From positions 1,550,001 through 1,614,000 of the forward strand of contig NZ_CP023695.1 in the NCBI RefSeq assembly GCF_008704395.1: a stretch of 64,000 nucleotides of DNA, in the 5' to 3' direction. The DNA is from Streptomyces alboniger. Its GTDB lineage: Bacteria > Actinomycetota > Actinomycetes > Streptomycetales > Streptomycetaceae. Position numbers and translations under genes: made by a program. Below, piece after piece: positions 17,533 to 26,132 of the stretch. Under the pieces are notes generated by a model that saw only the letters and a program-made list of their open reading frames with translations, did no database searches and was not told the DNA's origin. Each line of letters begins with the position of its first letter. Within the stretch, counting starts at the first letter, position 1.

Positions 17533-18684
17533 TCAGAACGCCGAGACACCGGTCAGCGCACGGCCGATGACCAGCTTCTGGATCTGGCTGGTGCCCTCGT
17601 AGAGCGTCATCACGCGTGCGTCGCGCAGCAGTTTGCCCACCGGGTACTCGTCTATGTAGCCGTACCCGCCGAAGACCTGGAGCGCGTTGTTGGCGGCGCG
17701 TACGGCGGCCTCGGAGGCGAACAGCTTGGCCTTGGAGGACTCCGTGGCGAAGGGCTGCCCGCGGTCGATGAGGTCGGCGACCCGCCACGTCAGCAGGCGC
17801 GCCGCGTCCACGTCCACCGCGATGTCGCTGATCAGCTCCTGGATCAGCTGGTGGTGGGCGATGGTCTTGCCGAACTGCCCGCGCTCACCCGCGTACTTCA
17901 CCGCCGCGTCCAGCGCGGCCTGCGCGATGCCCACACAACCGGCGGCCACCGACATGCGCCCCTTGGCCAGCGCCGACATCGCTACGGAGAAGCCCTTGCC
18001 CTCGGGGGCCAGCATGGCCGAAGCGGGGACGCGGACGTCCTCCAGGACCAGCTCGGCGGTGGCCTGGCCGCGCAGGCCGAGTTTGCCGTGGACGGTGCGG
18101 CGGCCGAGGCCGGGCGCGTCGGTGGGAACCAGGAAGGCGGATACGCCCTTGTGTCCCGGGGCGCCGTTCGTGCGGGCGAAGAGGAGGACGACGTCGGCCC
18201 AGGTGCCGTTGGTGATGAACATCTTGGCGCCGTTGATCACGTAGTCGTCGCCGTCGCGGACGGCCCTGGTCGTGAGGTTGCCCGCGTCCGAGCCGGTGCC
18301 GGGCTCGGTGAGCCCGAAGCAGCCGACGTACTCCCCGGAGGTGAGGCCCGGCAGCCACCGCCGCTTCTGCGCCTCGCTGCCCCAGGAGGCGATGGTCTTG
18401 GCGACGAGGCCGAGCGAGACGGAGACGATGCCGCGCACGGAGGAGTCGCCGCGGCCCAGCTCCTCGGTCACCAGGCAGTACGCGAGGTGATCACCGCCCG
18501 AGCCGCCGTACTCCTCGTCGATCGTGAGCCCCAGGAACCCGACGTCGCCGAGCTTCTTCACGATGGCCCGGTCCACGCTCTCGGCGCGGTCCCACTCGAC
18601 GACGTACGGGGTGATCTCGCGCGCGACGAAGTCCTCGGCCAGCTGCCGGACGGCGGTCTGCTCCTCGCTGAGCTCCAGGTTCAT
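17533..18684 (-). CDS. Acyl-CoA dehydrogenase
   Basis: A 383-residue flavoenzyme, the normal length for short/medium or branched-chain acyl-CoA dehydrogenases. It shows FGLTEPGTGSDAGNL (FAD and substrate contact), FITNGTWADV, RKGQ-region equivalent AGERGQFGKTIAHHQ, and the C-terminal QVFGGYGYIDEYPVGKLLRDARVMTLYEGTSQI region, whose glutamate in LYEGTS is the classical catalytic base of this branch. ATG 18684 is fixed by GAGAGGTG 7 nt upstream. It is divergent from the TetR gene at 18768, with a palindrome between them. It probably oxidises a short or branched acyl-CoA ahead of the MaoC hydratase. Confidence 0.93.
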   Translation of the reverse strand: MNLELSEEQTAVRQLAEDFVAREITPYVVEWDRAESVDRAIVKKLGDVGFLGLTIDEEYGGSGGDHLAYCLVTEELGRGDSSVRGIVSVSLGLVAKTIASWGSEAQKRRWLPGLTSGEYVGCFGLTEPGTGSDAGNLTTRAVRDGDDYVINGAKMFITNGTWADVVLLFARTNGAPGHKGVSAFLVPTDAPGLGRRTVHGKLGLRGQATAELVLEDVRVPASAMLAPEGKGFSVAMSALAKGRMSVAAGCVGIAQAALDAAVKYAGERGQFGKTIAHHQLIQELISDIAVDVDAARLLTWRVADLIDRGQPFATESSKAKLFASEAAVRAANNALQVFGGYGYIDEYPVGKLLRDARVMTLYEGTSQIQKLVIGRALTGVSAF

Positions 18685-18724
18685 CGCGGGCACCTCTCGC
18701 GTCGGCATATCCGGGGAGTTTTAA

Positions 18725-18740
18725 ATTAGCAGTGCTAGTT
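18725..18740. promoter_or_regulatory. TetR operator-like palindrome in divergent promoter
   Basis: ATTAGCAGTGCTAGTT contains TAGCA-G-TGCTA. Its reverse complement AACTAGCACTGCTAAT is close to AACTAGCGCTGATAGTT at 23961-23977 before the aldehyde dehydrogenase gene. It lies between the divergent acyl-CoA dehydrogenase and TetR starts. Confidence 0.6.
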
Positions 18741-18767
18741 TACTGCGGCAGCCCTACTATGTGCCGC

Positions 18768-19448
18768 ATGGCCCGACCGCGCAAGCCCCTCCTCAGCCGG
18801 GAACGCATCGTCGAGGCGGCGCGCGTCATCGTGGACGCGGAGGGCCTCGCGGCCGTCTCCACGCGCCGTCTCGCCGCCGAGCTGGGGGTCAGCGGGCCGT
18901 CCCTCTACAACCACTTCCGCACCAAGGACGAGATCCTGGAGGCCGTCGCCGACTCGGTGAGCGCACAGGTCGACCTGTCGATGTTCGACACCGCCGACGG
19001 CCGCGACTGGCGCACCGCGCTGCACGACTGGGCGGTCTCCTACCGGGCCGCGCTCACCCTGCACCCGAACATCGTTCCGGTCCTCGCCCGTGGCCCCGGG
19101 CGCCGCCCGGCGGGGCTGCGGCTCGCGGACACGATGTTCGGGGCGATGGTCGACGCGGGCTGGCCCGCCGCGCAGGCCACGTCGATCGGCGCGCTGATGC
19201 GGTACTTCATCATGGGCTCCGCGCTCGGCTCCTTCGCCGGCGGCTTCGTGGACGACGAGACGGCGTACGACCCGTCGGCCTACCCCCACCTCGGCCAGGC
19301 CCACCTCCTGGCCGACCGTCAGCAGCTCATCGACGACCGCGCCTTCGAGACGGGCCTCACGGCGCTGCTCGACGGACTCACCTTGCAGTACGAGGCCTTG
19401 CGGCACGAACGGGCCCGCACGGTTCGGGGTGCGCCGAGGCGTTCCTGA
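18768..19448 (+). CDS. TetR-family regulator (TetR_C type)
   Basis: A 226-residue protein. Residues 8-55 hold the helix-turn-helix (AAELGVSGPSLYNHFRTKDE). The C-domain (WAVSYRAALTLHPNIVPVLA and beyond) resembles that of tetracycline-repressor-type regulators. ATG 18768 and ATG 18759 are both in frame; 18768 gives the standard MARPRKPLLSRERI start and would be leaderless or nearly so, with TACTAT at 18755-18760 as -10. Its promoter palindrome recurs before the aldehyde dehydrogenase, so it may control the divergent dehydrogenase and that operon. Confidence 0.87.
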   Translation: MARPRKPLLSRERIVEAARVIVDAEGLAAVSTRRLAAELGVSGPSLYNHFRTKDEILEAVADSVSAQVDLSMFDTADGRDWRTALHDWAVSYRAALTLHPNIVPVLARGPGRRPAGLRLADTMFGAMVDAGWPAAQATSIGALMRYFIMGSALGSFAGGFVDDETAYDPSAYPHLGQAHLLADRQQLIDDRAFETGLTALLDGLTLQYEALRHERARTVRGAPRRS

Positions 19449-19456
19449 CCCACCGG

Positions 19457-20032
19457 TCATTCGTGCACGATGCGCTCCACCGCCGCCGCGACGAGCGCGT
19501 CCCGCTCGGCCTCCGAGAGCATCCCGGGCAGCGTGAGCTGCTCCACGATGAGCCAGTTGAACGCCAGATAGAGCAGCCGCACGGCGGTCGCGTCCCCCGG
19601 CAGTCCGGAGGCCTCGTGGTAGGCGAGGTTGTTCTCCAGATCGGCCCGGACCCGCTCGGTGAGGACGGCGCGCAGATCCGGGCGGCGGGTCGCCTCCAGG
19701 CGCAGTTCGAGCAGGGCGAGATAGCCGGTGCGGAAGCCGCTGACCCGGCTGACCACGTCGCGCATCAGCGCCGCGTACGTCTCCTTGTCGGGCTTGGCGG
19801 TGCGCTGGCGCTCGACCTCCTCCGCACTGGGGTGGAGACGCTCGTAGACCCGGGCGGCCGCCTGGGTCAGCAGGTCGTCGCGGTTACCGAAGTAGTTGGA
19901 GGCCGTGCCGGTGGGCACACCGGCCTGGGTGTCGACCGCGCGAAACGTCAGCCCCCGGGCGCCCTCCGCGGCCAGTACCTCGATGGATGCGTCGACCAGA
20001 GCCGCACGCCGTTCGTCGTTCCTCCGCACCAT
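19457..20032 (-). CDS. TetR-family regulator
   Basis: A 191-residue regulator: VDASIEVLAAEGARGLTFRA then VDTQAGVPTGTASNYFGNRD is the DNA-binding domain. The C-domain is of the type seen in small efflux or reductase repressors. ATG 20032 is chosen over GTG 20041 because TGGAG is 8 nt upstream. It converges with the preceding TetR gene (8 bp between stops) and is divergent from a deleted DHFR-like gene, which may have been its original target. The palindrome GTAGTACTAC lies in its promoter. Confidence 0.86.
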   Translation of the reverse strand: MVRRNDERRAALVDASIEVLAAEGARGLTFRAVDTQAGVPTGTASNYFGNRDDLLTQAAARVYERLHPSAEEVERQRTAKPDKETYAALMRDVVSRVSGFRTGYLALLELRLEATRRPDLRAVLTERVRADLENNLAYHEASGLPGDATAVRLLYLAFNWLIVEQLTLPGMLSEAERDALVAAAVERIVHE

Positions 20033-20048
20033 TGACGCCACTCCATTC

Positions 20049-20086
20049 GTAGTACTACGTTCCGACCACTACAAAAAGAGTACTAC
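20049..20086. promoter_or_regulatory. Operator-like GTAGTACTAC palindrome with second half-site
   Basis: A perfect 10-bp palindrome GTAGTACTAC (20049-20058), with AGTACTAC repeated 28 bp further on (20079-20086). It lies 17-54 bp upstream of the TetR start, in an AT-rich island, consistent with autorepression. Confidence 0.5.
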
Positions 20087-20094
20087 AACGGGAG

Positions 20095-20337
20095 TTACCC
20101 AAGGAAGAGGCCGCCGGCGTCCCGAGCCCGTACGCGCACCTGCGCCAGTACGTCGTGTCGTCGACGCTCGGATCCGCCCCCGGCCCCGCGGTGACCGTGA
20201 AGAGCTACCCGGTGGTCGCGGGGGCCGGAATCCCCGTGTTCGGCGGGGAGTTCGACCCCACGGCGTTTCACGTGAGCCGGCGCGGGTCGTTCCCCAACGA
20301 CGTCACGATCACCTGGTTCACGCGCGGGCGCTCGTGA
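20095..20337 (+). pseudogene. Remnant of a dihydrofolate-reductase-like (RibD_C) gene with internal deletion
   Basis: One open frame reads PSPYAHLRQYVVSSTLGS, typical of the middle of small DHFR-family proteins, and after only eight further residues reads KSYPVVAGAGIPVFGG, which is the family's C-terminal part, then ends TWFTRGRS. The normal NADPH-binding segment that should lie between (with a GGxxL-type turn and a DEL motif) is absent, and no start codon or N-terminal domain is present. About half of a ~190-residue protein is therefore missing. The divergent TetR gene is intact. Confidence 0.6.
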
Positions 20338-20383
20338 CGATATTGCGGTGAGGGCCGAGGTGTCCGGCGCCTAGCCTCTCCTC

Positions 20384-21340
20384 ATGTCTACCTCCAGCCT
20401 CTCCCCCGAGCCGGCCGCCCGCCGCTCGGCCCGCCGCCCCGAACTGCTCGCCGCGGCGGCCGCCACGTTCACCGTCGTCATGTGGGCCTCCGCCTTCGTC
20501 TCCATCCGCAGCGCGGGATCCGCCTACTCCCCCGGCGCGCTCGCGCTCGGGCGCCTGCTCGCCGGGGCGCTGACGCTCGGCGTCATATGGGCGGTGCGCC
20601 GCGAGGGGCTGCCGCCGCGCGCCGCCTGGCCGGGGATCGCCGTGTCCGGCCTGCTCTGGTTCGGGGTCTACATGGTCGTACTCAACTGGGGTGAGCAGCA
20701 GGTCGACGCGGGTACCGCCGCGCTGCTCGTGAACATGGGCCCGATCCTCGTGGCCCTGCTCGGCTCGCGGCTGCTGGGCGACCCGCTGCCGCCGCGGCTG
20801 CTCGCGGGCATGGCGGTGTCGTTCGCGGGCGCGATCGCCGTCGGCTTCTCGATGTCCGGCGAGGGCCGCGCGTCCGTGCTCGGCGTGGCGCTCTGCCTCA
20901 TCGCCGCCGTGGGGTACGCGGCCGGGGTCGTCGCCCAGAAGCCCGCGCTCGGCAGCGCGAGCGCCCTCCAGGTGACGACCTTCGGCTGCCTGGTGGGCGC
21001 CGTGCTGTGCCTGCCGTTCGCGGGGCAGCTCGTGGACGAACTGAGCCGGGCGCCCGCCTCCGCCACTCTCAACATGCTCTACCTGGGTGTCTTTCCGACC
21101 GCCCTCGCCTTCACCACCTGGGCGTACGCGCTGGCCCGCACGACCGCGAGCCGCATGGGCGCGACGACGTACGCCGTGCCGGCGCTGGTCGTCGTGATGT
21201 CGTGGCTCGCCCTCGACGAGGTGCCGGGTGCCGTCACCCTCGCCGGGGGCGCGCTGTGCCTGGCCGGGGTCGCGGTGGCGCGTTCCCGTCCCCGCGGCCG
21301 CGCCGAGGCCGTCCCCGCACCCGCCCCCTCCGGCAAGTAG
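20384..21340 (+). CDS. EamA-family (drug/metabolite) transporter
   Basis: A 318-residue protein with about ten hydrophobic helices arranged as two EamA repeats, each of five helices: first repeat from FTVVMWASAFVSIRSAGSAY, second from VLGVALCLIAAVGYAAGVVA. Glycine-rich GAITVG-like segments (FAGAIAVGFSM) are typical. Members export amino acids, nucleosides or other metabolites, or are of unknown substrate. TAGCCT at 20372-20377 is 6 nt from ATG 20384, so the mRNA is probably leaderless. The C-terminus is short and cytoplasmic. Confidence 0.9.
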   Translation: MSTSSLSPEPAARRSARRPELLAAAAATFTVVMWASAFVSIRSAGSAYSPGALALGRLLAGALTLGVIWAVRREGLPPRAAWPGIAVSGLLWFGVYMVVLNWGEQQVDAGTAALLVNMGPILVALLGSRLLGDPLPPRLLAGMAVSFAGAIAVGFSMSGEGRASVLGVALCLIAAVGYAAGVVAQKPALGSASALQVTTFGCLVGAVLCLPFAGQLVDELSRAPASATLNMLYLGVFPTALAFTTWAYALARTTASRMGATTYAVPALVVVMSWLALDEVPGAVTLAGGALCLAGVAVARSRPRGRAEAVPAPAPSGK

Positions 21341-21376
21341 CCGTCACCGGGGCCCTGCCGCCCCGGCGGCCGGGCG

Positions 21377-22456
21377 TCAGAAGACGATCAGCGCTCGGCC
21401 GCCCTTGCCCGCGATCATGTGCTCGAAGGCCGCCGGGATGCCGTCGAGGGCGATCCGGTCGGTCACCAGGACACCGAGGTCCAGGCGGCCCGCCCGGATG
21501 TGCTCGGCGAGGATTGGCAGGTCGACCGCCGGGTCGCAGTTGCCGTACACGCAGCCGGACAGGGTCCGGCCCCAGTGGAAGAGCTCCAGGGCGTTGAAGG
21601 TGACCTGCTGATCCTTGCCGCCGATGCCGACCACCGTGGTGCGGCCGCCGCGGCGCGTGGACTCCCAGGCCGTGCGGATCGTCACCGCGCGGCCCACGCA
21701 CTCCACGGCGACGTCGACGCCCTGCCCGCCGGTGAGCCCCCGGATGGCGCGGGCGGTCTTCTCCGAGGCGACCACATAGTCGGTGGCGCCCGCCGAACGT
21801 GCCAGCTCCTCCTTCTCCGGGGAGACGTCGACCGCGATGAGCCGCGAGGCGCCGGCGATCCGGGCCGCCTGCAAGGTGGCGAGGCCGACCCCGCCGACTC
21901 CGAACACCGCGACGGTCTCGCCCGCGCGCACCTTCGCCGAGTGGTGCACGGCGCCGTATCCGGTCAGGACGGCGCAGCCGAGGAGGGCCGCGTCGGTGAG
22001 CGGGACGCCTTCCGGCACCGGCAGGACGCAGTTGGCCGCGACGACGGTCTCCTCGGCGAACGCGGCGACGTTCAGGCCGGGGTGCAGATCCGTGCCGTCC
22101 GGCCGCTTCGCGTAGACGTCGGCGGCGCCCGCGAGGGCGTTCGCGCAGAGCCACACCTCGCCGATCGAACAGGCGTGACAACTGCCGCAGGAAGGCGCCC
22201 AGTTCAGGACGACGCCGGCGCCGGGGGCGAGCCCCGTGACGCCCTCGCCGACGGAGACGACGGTGCCCGCGCCCTCGTGGCCGAGCACGGCGGGCACCGG
22301 CACCCGCATCGTGCCGTCGGACAGGGACAGATCGGAGTGGCAGACCCCGGCGGCGGCGAGGCGCACGCGGACCTGGCCGGGTCCCGGCTCCGGCAGATCG
22401 ATGTCGGCGATCTCCAGCGGGGAGCCGACGGCGGGGAGGATGGCGGCGCGGACCAC
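21377..22456 (-). CDS. Zinc-dependent alcohol dehydrogenase (class III-like MDR)
   Basis: A 359-residue MDR alcohol dehydrogenase. Catalytic-zinc residues are seen in AGVCHSDLSLSDG (Cys), LGHEGAGTV (His-Glu) and ALLGCAVLTGYGAV (Cys). A structural-zinc lobe with several Cys (SCGSCHACSIGEVWLC) follows. The Rossmann motif is VFGVGGVGLATLQAA, with D after strand 2 favouring NAD. GTG 22456 is chosen because AAGGAG is 9 nt ahead; GTG 22462 is only 3 nt away. It lies 63 bp downstream of the aldehyde dehydrogenase gene and is read with it, so alcohol to aldehyde to acid oxidation is likely. Confidence 0.9.
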   Translation of the reverse strand: MVRAAILPAVGSPLEIADIDLPEPGPGQVRVRLAAAGVCHSDLSLSDGTMRVPVPAVLGHEGAGTVVSVGEGVTGLAPGAGVVLNWAPSCGSCHACSIGEVWLCANALAGAADVYAKRPDGTDLHPGLNVAAFAEETVVAANCVLPVPEGVPLTDAALLGCAVLTGYGAVHHSAKVRAGETVAVFGVGGVGLATLQAARIAGASRLIAVDVSPEKEELARSAGATDYVVASEKTARAIRGLTGGQGVDVAVECVGRAVTIRTAWESTRRGGRTTVVGIGGKDQQVTFNALELFHWGRTLSGCVYGNCDPAVDLPILAEHIRAGRLDLGVLVTDRIALDGIPAAFEHMIAGKGGRALIVF

Positions 22457-22519
22457 GTTCACGTACTCCTTGGAGAAGCTGGCTGGCTGGCTGGCTCGGG
22501 CGAGTGGGGTCGGAACCGC

Positions 22520-23929
22520 TCAGAATTGCAGCGACTTCGTCTGTACGTATTCCGCCAGGCCGTGCGCCCCCAGCTCGCGGCCGACGCCCGACTGCTTGTA
22601 ACCGCCGAAGGGGGCGAGGGGGTTGAAGCCGCCGCCGTTGATGTCGACCTGGCCGGTGTCCATGCGGCGGGCGAAGGCGACCGCCTCGGCGTCGTCGGCC
22701 GCCCACACCGCGCCCGCGAGGCCGTACACCGTGCCGTTGGCGATGCGCAGGGCGTCGTCCTCGTCCTCGTACCGGATGAGGGAGAGCACCGGGCCGAAGA
22801 TCTCCTCCTGGGCGATGGTCATCTCCGGGGTGACGTCGGCGAAGACGGTGGGCTGGACGAAGTACCCCCGCTCCGTCGGCGATTCGGGGCCGCCCGCCAC
22901 GATCCTGGCCCCCTCCTCGACGCCCTTCTCGATGTAACCGCGCACCCGGGCCTGCTGCTTGGCGTTGACGACCGGGCCGATGCGGGGGCCGTACTTGGCC
23001 GCGGCGGCGGACGCCAGCTCCACCGCCTCGTCGTAGCGCGCGGAGTCCACCAGCATGCGGGTCCAGGCGCTGCACGTCTGGCCGGAGTTGGACATGACGT
23101 TCGCCACGCCCACGTTGACGGCCTTGGCGAGGTCGGCGCTCGGCAGGATGACGTTGGCGGACTTGCCGCCCAGCTCCAGGGCGACGCGCTTGACGGCCGC
23201 GCCCGCCGTGGCGCCGATCCGCCGGCCGACGGCCGTGGAGCCGGTGAACGAGACCAGGTCGACGCCCTCGTGCTCGGCGAGCGCCCGCCCCGCGACCGGG
23301 CCGAGCCCGGTGACGAGGTTGAACACGCCCGCGGGCACGCCCGCCTCGTGCACCGCCTCGGCGAAGAGCTGGGCGGTGAGCGGGGTGTCCTCGGCGGGCT
23401 TGAGCACGACCGTGCAGCCCGCGGCGAGCGCGGGGGCCACCTTGTTGACGATCTGGTGCAGGGGGTAGTTCCAGGGCGTGATCGCGCCGACCACGCCGAC
23501 CGGCTCCAGATAGACGGTGGAGTTGCCCACCTTCTCCTCGAAGGGGTGGGTCGCGGCCAGTTCGGCGTACGAACCGCAGACGATGACCGGCACCCCGGCG
23601 TGGACCGCCTGCGAGAACGGCAGCGGGGCACCCAGCTCGGCGGTGACGATCCCGGCGATCTCGTCCTTGCGGGCGACCAGCCGGTCGCGGAGCGCGCCGA
23701 TCAGGGCCGCCCGCTCGGCGGGCGGGGTGGCGGCCCAGCCGGGCAGGGCGGCGCGGGCGGCGCGCACCGCGGCGTCGACGTCCTGCGCGGTGCCGGCCGG
23801 GACCCGCCCGATGGTCCGCTCGTCGGCCGGGTTGACGACCGTGATCGTGTCGGTGCCCGCGGCCGGGCGCCATGCGCCGTCGATGTACATGCCGTCGTGC
23901 GCCTCGTACACGCCGTCGTGGGCCTTCAT
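22520..23929 (-). CDS. Aldehyde dehydrogenase family protein
   Basis: A 469-residue NAD(P)-dependent aldehyde dehydrogenase. The catalytic Cys is in [14 protein letters not shown], the general base Glu in [12 protein letters not shown], and the cofactor loop in [11 protein letters not shown]; the C-terminal EEIFGPVLS is intact. GGAGGAG 7 nt ahead of ATG 23929 fixes the start. The N-terminus repeats AHDG twice ([14 protein letters not shown]). It heads an operon with the zinc alcohol dehydrogenase; the site at 23961 suggests shared control with the acyl-CoA dehydrogenase at 17533. Confidence 0.93.
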   Translation of the reverse strand: MKAHDGVYEAHDGMYIDGAWRPAAGTDTITVVNPADERTIGRVPAGTAQDVDAAVRAARAALPGWAATPPAERAALIGALRDRLVARKDEIAGIVTAELGAPLPFSQAVHAGVPVIVCGSYAELAATHPFEEKVGNSTVYLEPVGVVGAITPWNYPLHQIVNKVAPALAAGCTVVLKPAEDTPLTAQLFAEAVHEAGVPAGVFNLVTGLGPVAGRALAEHEGVDLVSFTGSTAVGRRIGATAGAAVKRVALELGGKSANVILPSADLAKAVNVGVANVMSNSGQTCSAWTRMLVDSARYDEAVELASAAAAKYGPRIGPVVNAKQQARVRGYIEKGVEEGARIVAGGPESPTERGYFVQPTVFADVTPEMTIAQEEIFGPVLSLIRYEDEDDALRIANGTVYGLAGAVWAADDAEAVAFARRMDTGQVDINGGGFNPLAPFGGYKQSGVGRELGAHGLAEYVQTKSLQF

Positions 23930-23960
23930 CGCACTCCTCCAGGTTGACGTCCGCACTACA

Positions 23961-23977
23961 AACTAGCGCTGATAGTT
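23961..23977. promoter_or_regulatory. TetR operator-like palindrome before aldehyde dehydrogenase
   Basis: AACTAGCGCTGATAGTT, 32 bp upstream of the aldehyde dehydrogenase start, is an imperfect palindrome that closely matches the reverse complement of 18725-18740. Confidence 0.6.
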
Positions 23978-24043
23978 TTCTGGCACCAGGGGCAGCCGGC
24001 GTCCTCCCCTTTCCGCCGCCCTCCCCGCTCCAGGCTCGCCCTC

Positions 24044-24214
24044 ATGCCGCCTCTGCGCCGTACGTTGCGGATGACCATGGTCCTGGCCGTGACCCTCGCA
24101 GCCGCCCTCGTCGGGGCGGGAACGCCACCAGGAGCGGAGCGGCCGGTCGGTCGGTCTCACGGTCGGTCCTGGCCCGCACGCCGTATGGGACTTCGAGGCG
24201 GCGGGGACGCGGGG
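24044..24214 (+). other. Possible remnant of a secreted-protein gene (signal peptide only)
   Basis: The 290 bp between aldehyde dehydrogenase and the sigma-factor gene contain ATG 24044 followed by a convincing signal peptide (MPPLRRTLRMTMVLAVTLAA). The mature part that follows is low-complexity and reads as plausible protein only in a different frame (PGPHAVWDFEAAGTRG). A short duplication (CCGACGGC...CTCACCG) lies at 24238-24275. This looks like the 5' end of an eroded gene. Weak evidence. Confidence 0.3.
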
Positions 24215-24267
24215 CTGACACGCACGACCCCCCACCGCCGACGGCTTCCTCACCGCCGACGGCCTCC

Positions 24268-25455
24268 TCACCGGCGGCCGTTGAGCCGGGCGGCCTGGCG
24301 TGTCAGGTGGTCGCGTTCGGCGAGGTTGGGCGCCTTCCGGGCCGCCTCGGCGTACAGCCGTGCCGCCGTCGCCAGGTCTCCGTTCCGCTCGTGGAGGTAC
24401 GCCGCCACCGCGGTGCGGCGGGGAAGGGGGTCCCGGTTCGAAGAGCCCGCGAGGGACGGGAAGGAGTCGTCGAGCGCCGCGAGCGCCGCGAGGCCCGCGC
24501 GCGGCCCCTCGGCCTCACCGACGGCCACCGCGCGGTTGAGCCGGACGACCGGGCTCCCGGTCAGGCGGGCGAGTTCGTCGTACCACTCGACGATCTGCGC
24601 CCAGTCGGTCTCCTCGGTGCTGGGCGCGTCGGCGTGCAGCGCCGCGATGGCGGCCTGCGCCTGGAACTCGCCGAGCCGGTCGCGGGCGAGGGCCGCTTGG
24701 AGGATCCCGATGCCCTCGGCGATCGACGCGGTGTCCCACCGGCCGCGGTCCTGCTCGGCGAGCGGCACGAGAGCGCCGTCTGGGGTGGTCCGGGCGGCGC
24801 GCCGCGCGTGGTGGAGCAGCATCAGGGCGAGCAGCCCCGCCGCCTCGGGGTGGTCGATCCCGGCCGCGAGCTGCCGGGTGAGCCGGATCGCCTCGGCGGC
24901 GAGGTCGACCTCGCCGGAGTAGCCCTCGTTGAAGACGAGGTAGAGGACGCGCAGCACGGTGGCGACATCGCCGGGCCGGTCGAACCGGACCGCCGAGACA
25001 GTGCGCTTGGCCCGGCTGATCCGCTGTGCCATCGTCGCCTCGGGCACCAGGTACGCGCGGGCGATCTGGCGGGTGGTCAGCCCGCCGACGGCCCGCAGGG
25101 TGAGCGCGACGGCCGAGGACGGGCTCAGCGACGGATGGGCGCACAGGAAGTAGAGCTGGAGCGTGTCGTCCGCCGTCGGGGCGGGCCCTGGTGCCGGTTC
25201 CTCGTCGACGCGTTCCTCGCGCCGGCGCCGGGCGGTGTCCGCCCGGACCGCGTCGAGGAACTTGCGCCAGGCCGCGGTGATCAGCCAGCCCTTCGGGTCG
25301 CGCGGAGGGTCGTCGGGCCAGACGCGGACCGCCTCCACCAGAGCGTCCTGCACGGCGTCCTCGGCCGCCGCGAAGTCGGCTCCGCGGCGGACGAGGATCG
25401 TCAGGACGCTCGGTGTGAGGCTCCTCAGCAGGGCCTCGTCCATCGGTGAGGTCAC
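24268..25455 (-). CDS. ECF42-type RNA polymerase sigma factor with C-terminal extension
   Basis: A 395-residue sigma factor: sigma-2 region near residues 15-80 (FAAAEDAVQDALVEAVRVWP), sigma-4 near 110-165 (GGLTTRQIARAYLVPEATMA), then about 220 residues of a helical, TPR-like extension with LVFNEGYSG and EWYDELARL. This architecture and its pairing with a DGPF/YCII-protein gene define group ECF42. GTG 25455 overlaps the DGPF gene's stop as GTGA, so translation is coupled. No anti-sigma gene is present; in this group the extension is thought to modulate activity. A matching ECF42-type promoter lies at 25911-25937. Confidence 0.93.
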   Translation of the reverse strand: MTSPMDEALLRSLTPSVLTILVRRGADFAAAEDAVQDALVEAVRVWPDDPPRDPKGWLITAAWRKFLDAVRADTARRRREERVDEEPAPGPAPTADDTLQLYFLCAHPSLSPSSAVALTLRAVGGLTTRQIARAYLVPEATMAQRISRAKRTVSAVRFDRPGDVATVLRVLYLVFNEGYSGEVDLAAEAIRLTRQLAAGIDHPEAAGLLALMLLHHARRAARTTPDGALVPLAEQDRGRWDTASIAEGIGILQAALARDRLGEFQAQAAIAALHADAPSTEETDWAQIVEWYDELARLTGSPVVRLNRAVAVGEAEGPRAGLAALAALDDSFPSLAGSSNRDPLPRRTAVAAYLHERNGDLATAARLYAEAARKAPNLAERDHLTRQAARLNGRR

Positions 25456-25859
25456 TCCGTGATGGTGGGCGGCGCGGCCAGGAACGGGCGCAGTTCGAGC
25501 CACTCGTGGATCGGCTTCCCGCCCGCCCCGGGGGCGGCCGACAGCTCTCCGGCCAGCTCGACGGCGCGCTCGTAGGTGTCGACGTCGATGATCATCCAGC
25601 CCGCGATGAGGTCCTTGGTCTCGGCGAACGGGCCGTCGGTGACCGGCGGGCGCCCTTCACCGTCGTACCGCACCCACGTCCCTTCGGGGGCGAGCGCCTG
25701 ACCGTCGACGAACTCGCCCGTCTTCTCCAGCCGGTCCGCGAAGTCCCTCATGTACTGGATGTGCGCCGAGATCTCCTCGGGCGTCCACTGGTCCATGGGC
25801 ACGTCGTTGTTCGCGGCCGGGGCGCCCCGGTAGTGCTTCAGCAGCAGGTACTTGGCCAT
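25452..25859 (-). CDS. YCII-related DGPF-domain protein
   Basis: A 135-residue protein with a single YCII domain; the namesake VTDGPFAETKDLIAGW is at about residues 73-88, preceded by EFVDGQALAPEG. The dimeric ferredoxin-like fold is known but its chemistry is not. GGAGAG precedes ATG 25859. The pairing DGPF protein then ECF42 sigma factor is conserved across actinomycetes, with DGPF genes being direct targets of their sigma factor. Here the two overlap by four bases. Confidence 0.92.
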   Translation of the reverse strand: MAKYLLLKHYRGAPAANNDVPMDQWTPEEISAHIQYMRDFADRLEKTGEFVDGQALAPEGTWVRYDGEGRPPVTDGPFAETKDLIAGWMIIDVDTYERAVELAGELSAAPGAGGKPIHEWLELRPFLAAPPTITE

Positions 25860-25910
25860 CGTGCTCTCCTCGGTTCCGACGCGGCCCATTGTGGTCGCGT
25901 TCACCTCGGG

Positions 25911-25937
25911 GACGGAGCCGGTCACGGGTTCTCGACA
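25911..25937 (-). promoter_or_regulatory. ECF42-dependent promoter
   Basis: On the minus strand TGTCGA (25932-25937) is followed after exactly 17 bp by CGTC (25911-25914), matching the published ECF42 consensus of TGTCGA at -35 and CGA/TC at -10. It is 52 bp upstream of the DGPF start, implying autoregulation of the pair. Confidence 0.65.
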
Positions 25938-26110
25938 CGGCGGGCGAAGTTTTTTCGCGATTCCGAGAAGTGACTCCACGAAGCGGCTCCAAAGCTGACA
26001 TTCACCGCGACGTCGTCCGGAATTTGATTTCCGTTGCGTGACATACGCATGACAAGACGTCGCACCTCTTGATCTACCCCACGCGCAGCGGCCACGCTGC
26101 TGCTCGCGAC

Positions 26111-26132
26111 GGGAGCGGACCGCACCGCTCCC
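26111..26132. terminator. Strong hairpin in the leader region of the subtilisin gene
   Basis: GGGAGCGG, loop ACCGCA, CCGCTCCC form a perfect 8-bp stem followed by TTCT; a second weaker inverted repeat (GTGCG / CGCAC, 26141-26154) follows. Both lie in the 230-bp leader of the protease gene, with no gene between, so an attenuator or mRNA-stability element is possible. Confidence 0.4.

Noticed and set aside
21419..23947. 842-codon open frame opposite the alcohol and aldehyde dehydrogenase genes
   Set aside because: Composition-driven shadow covering two unrelated enzymes and their gap.
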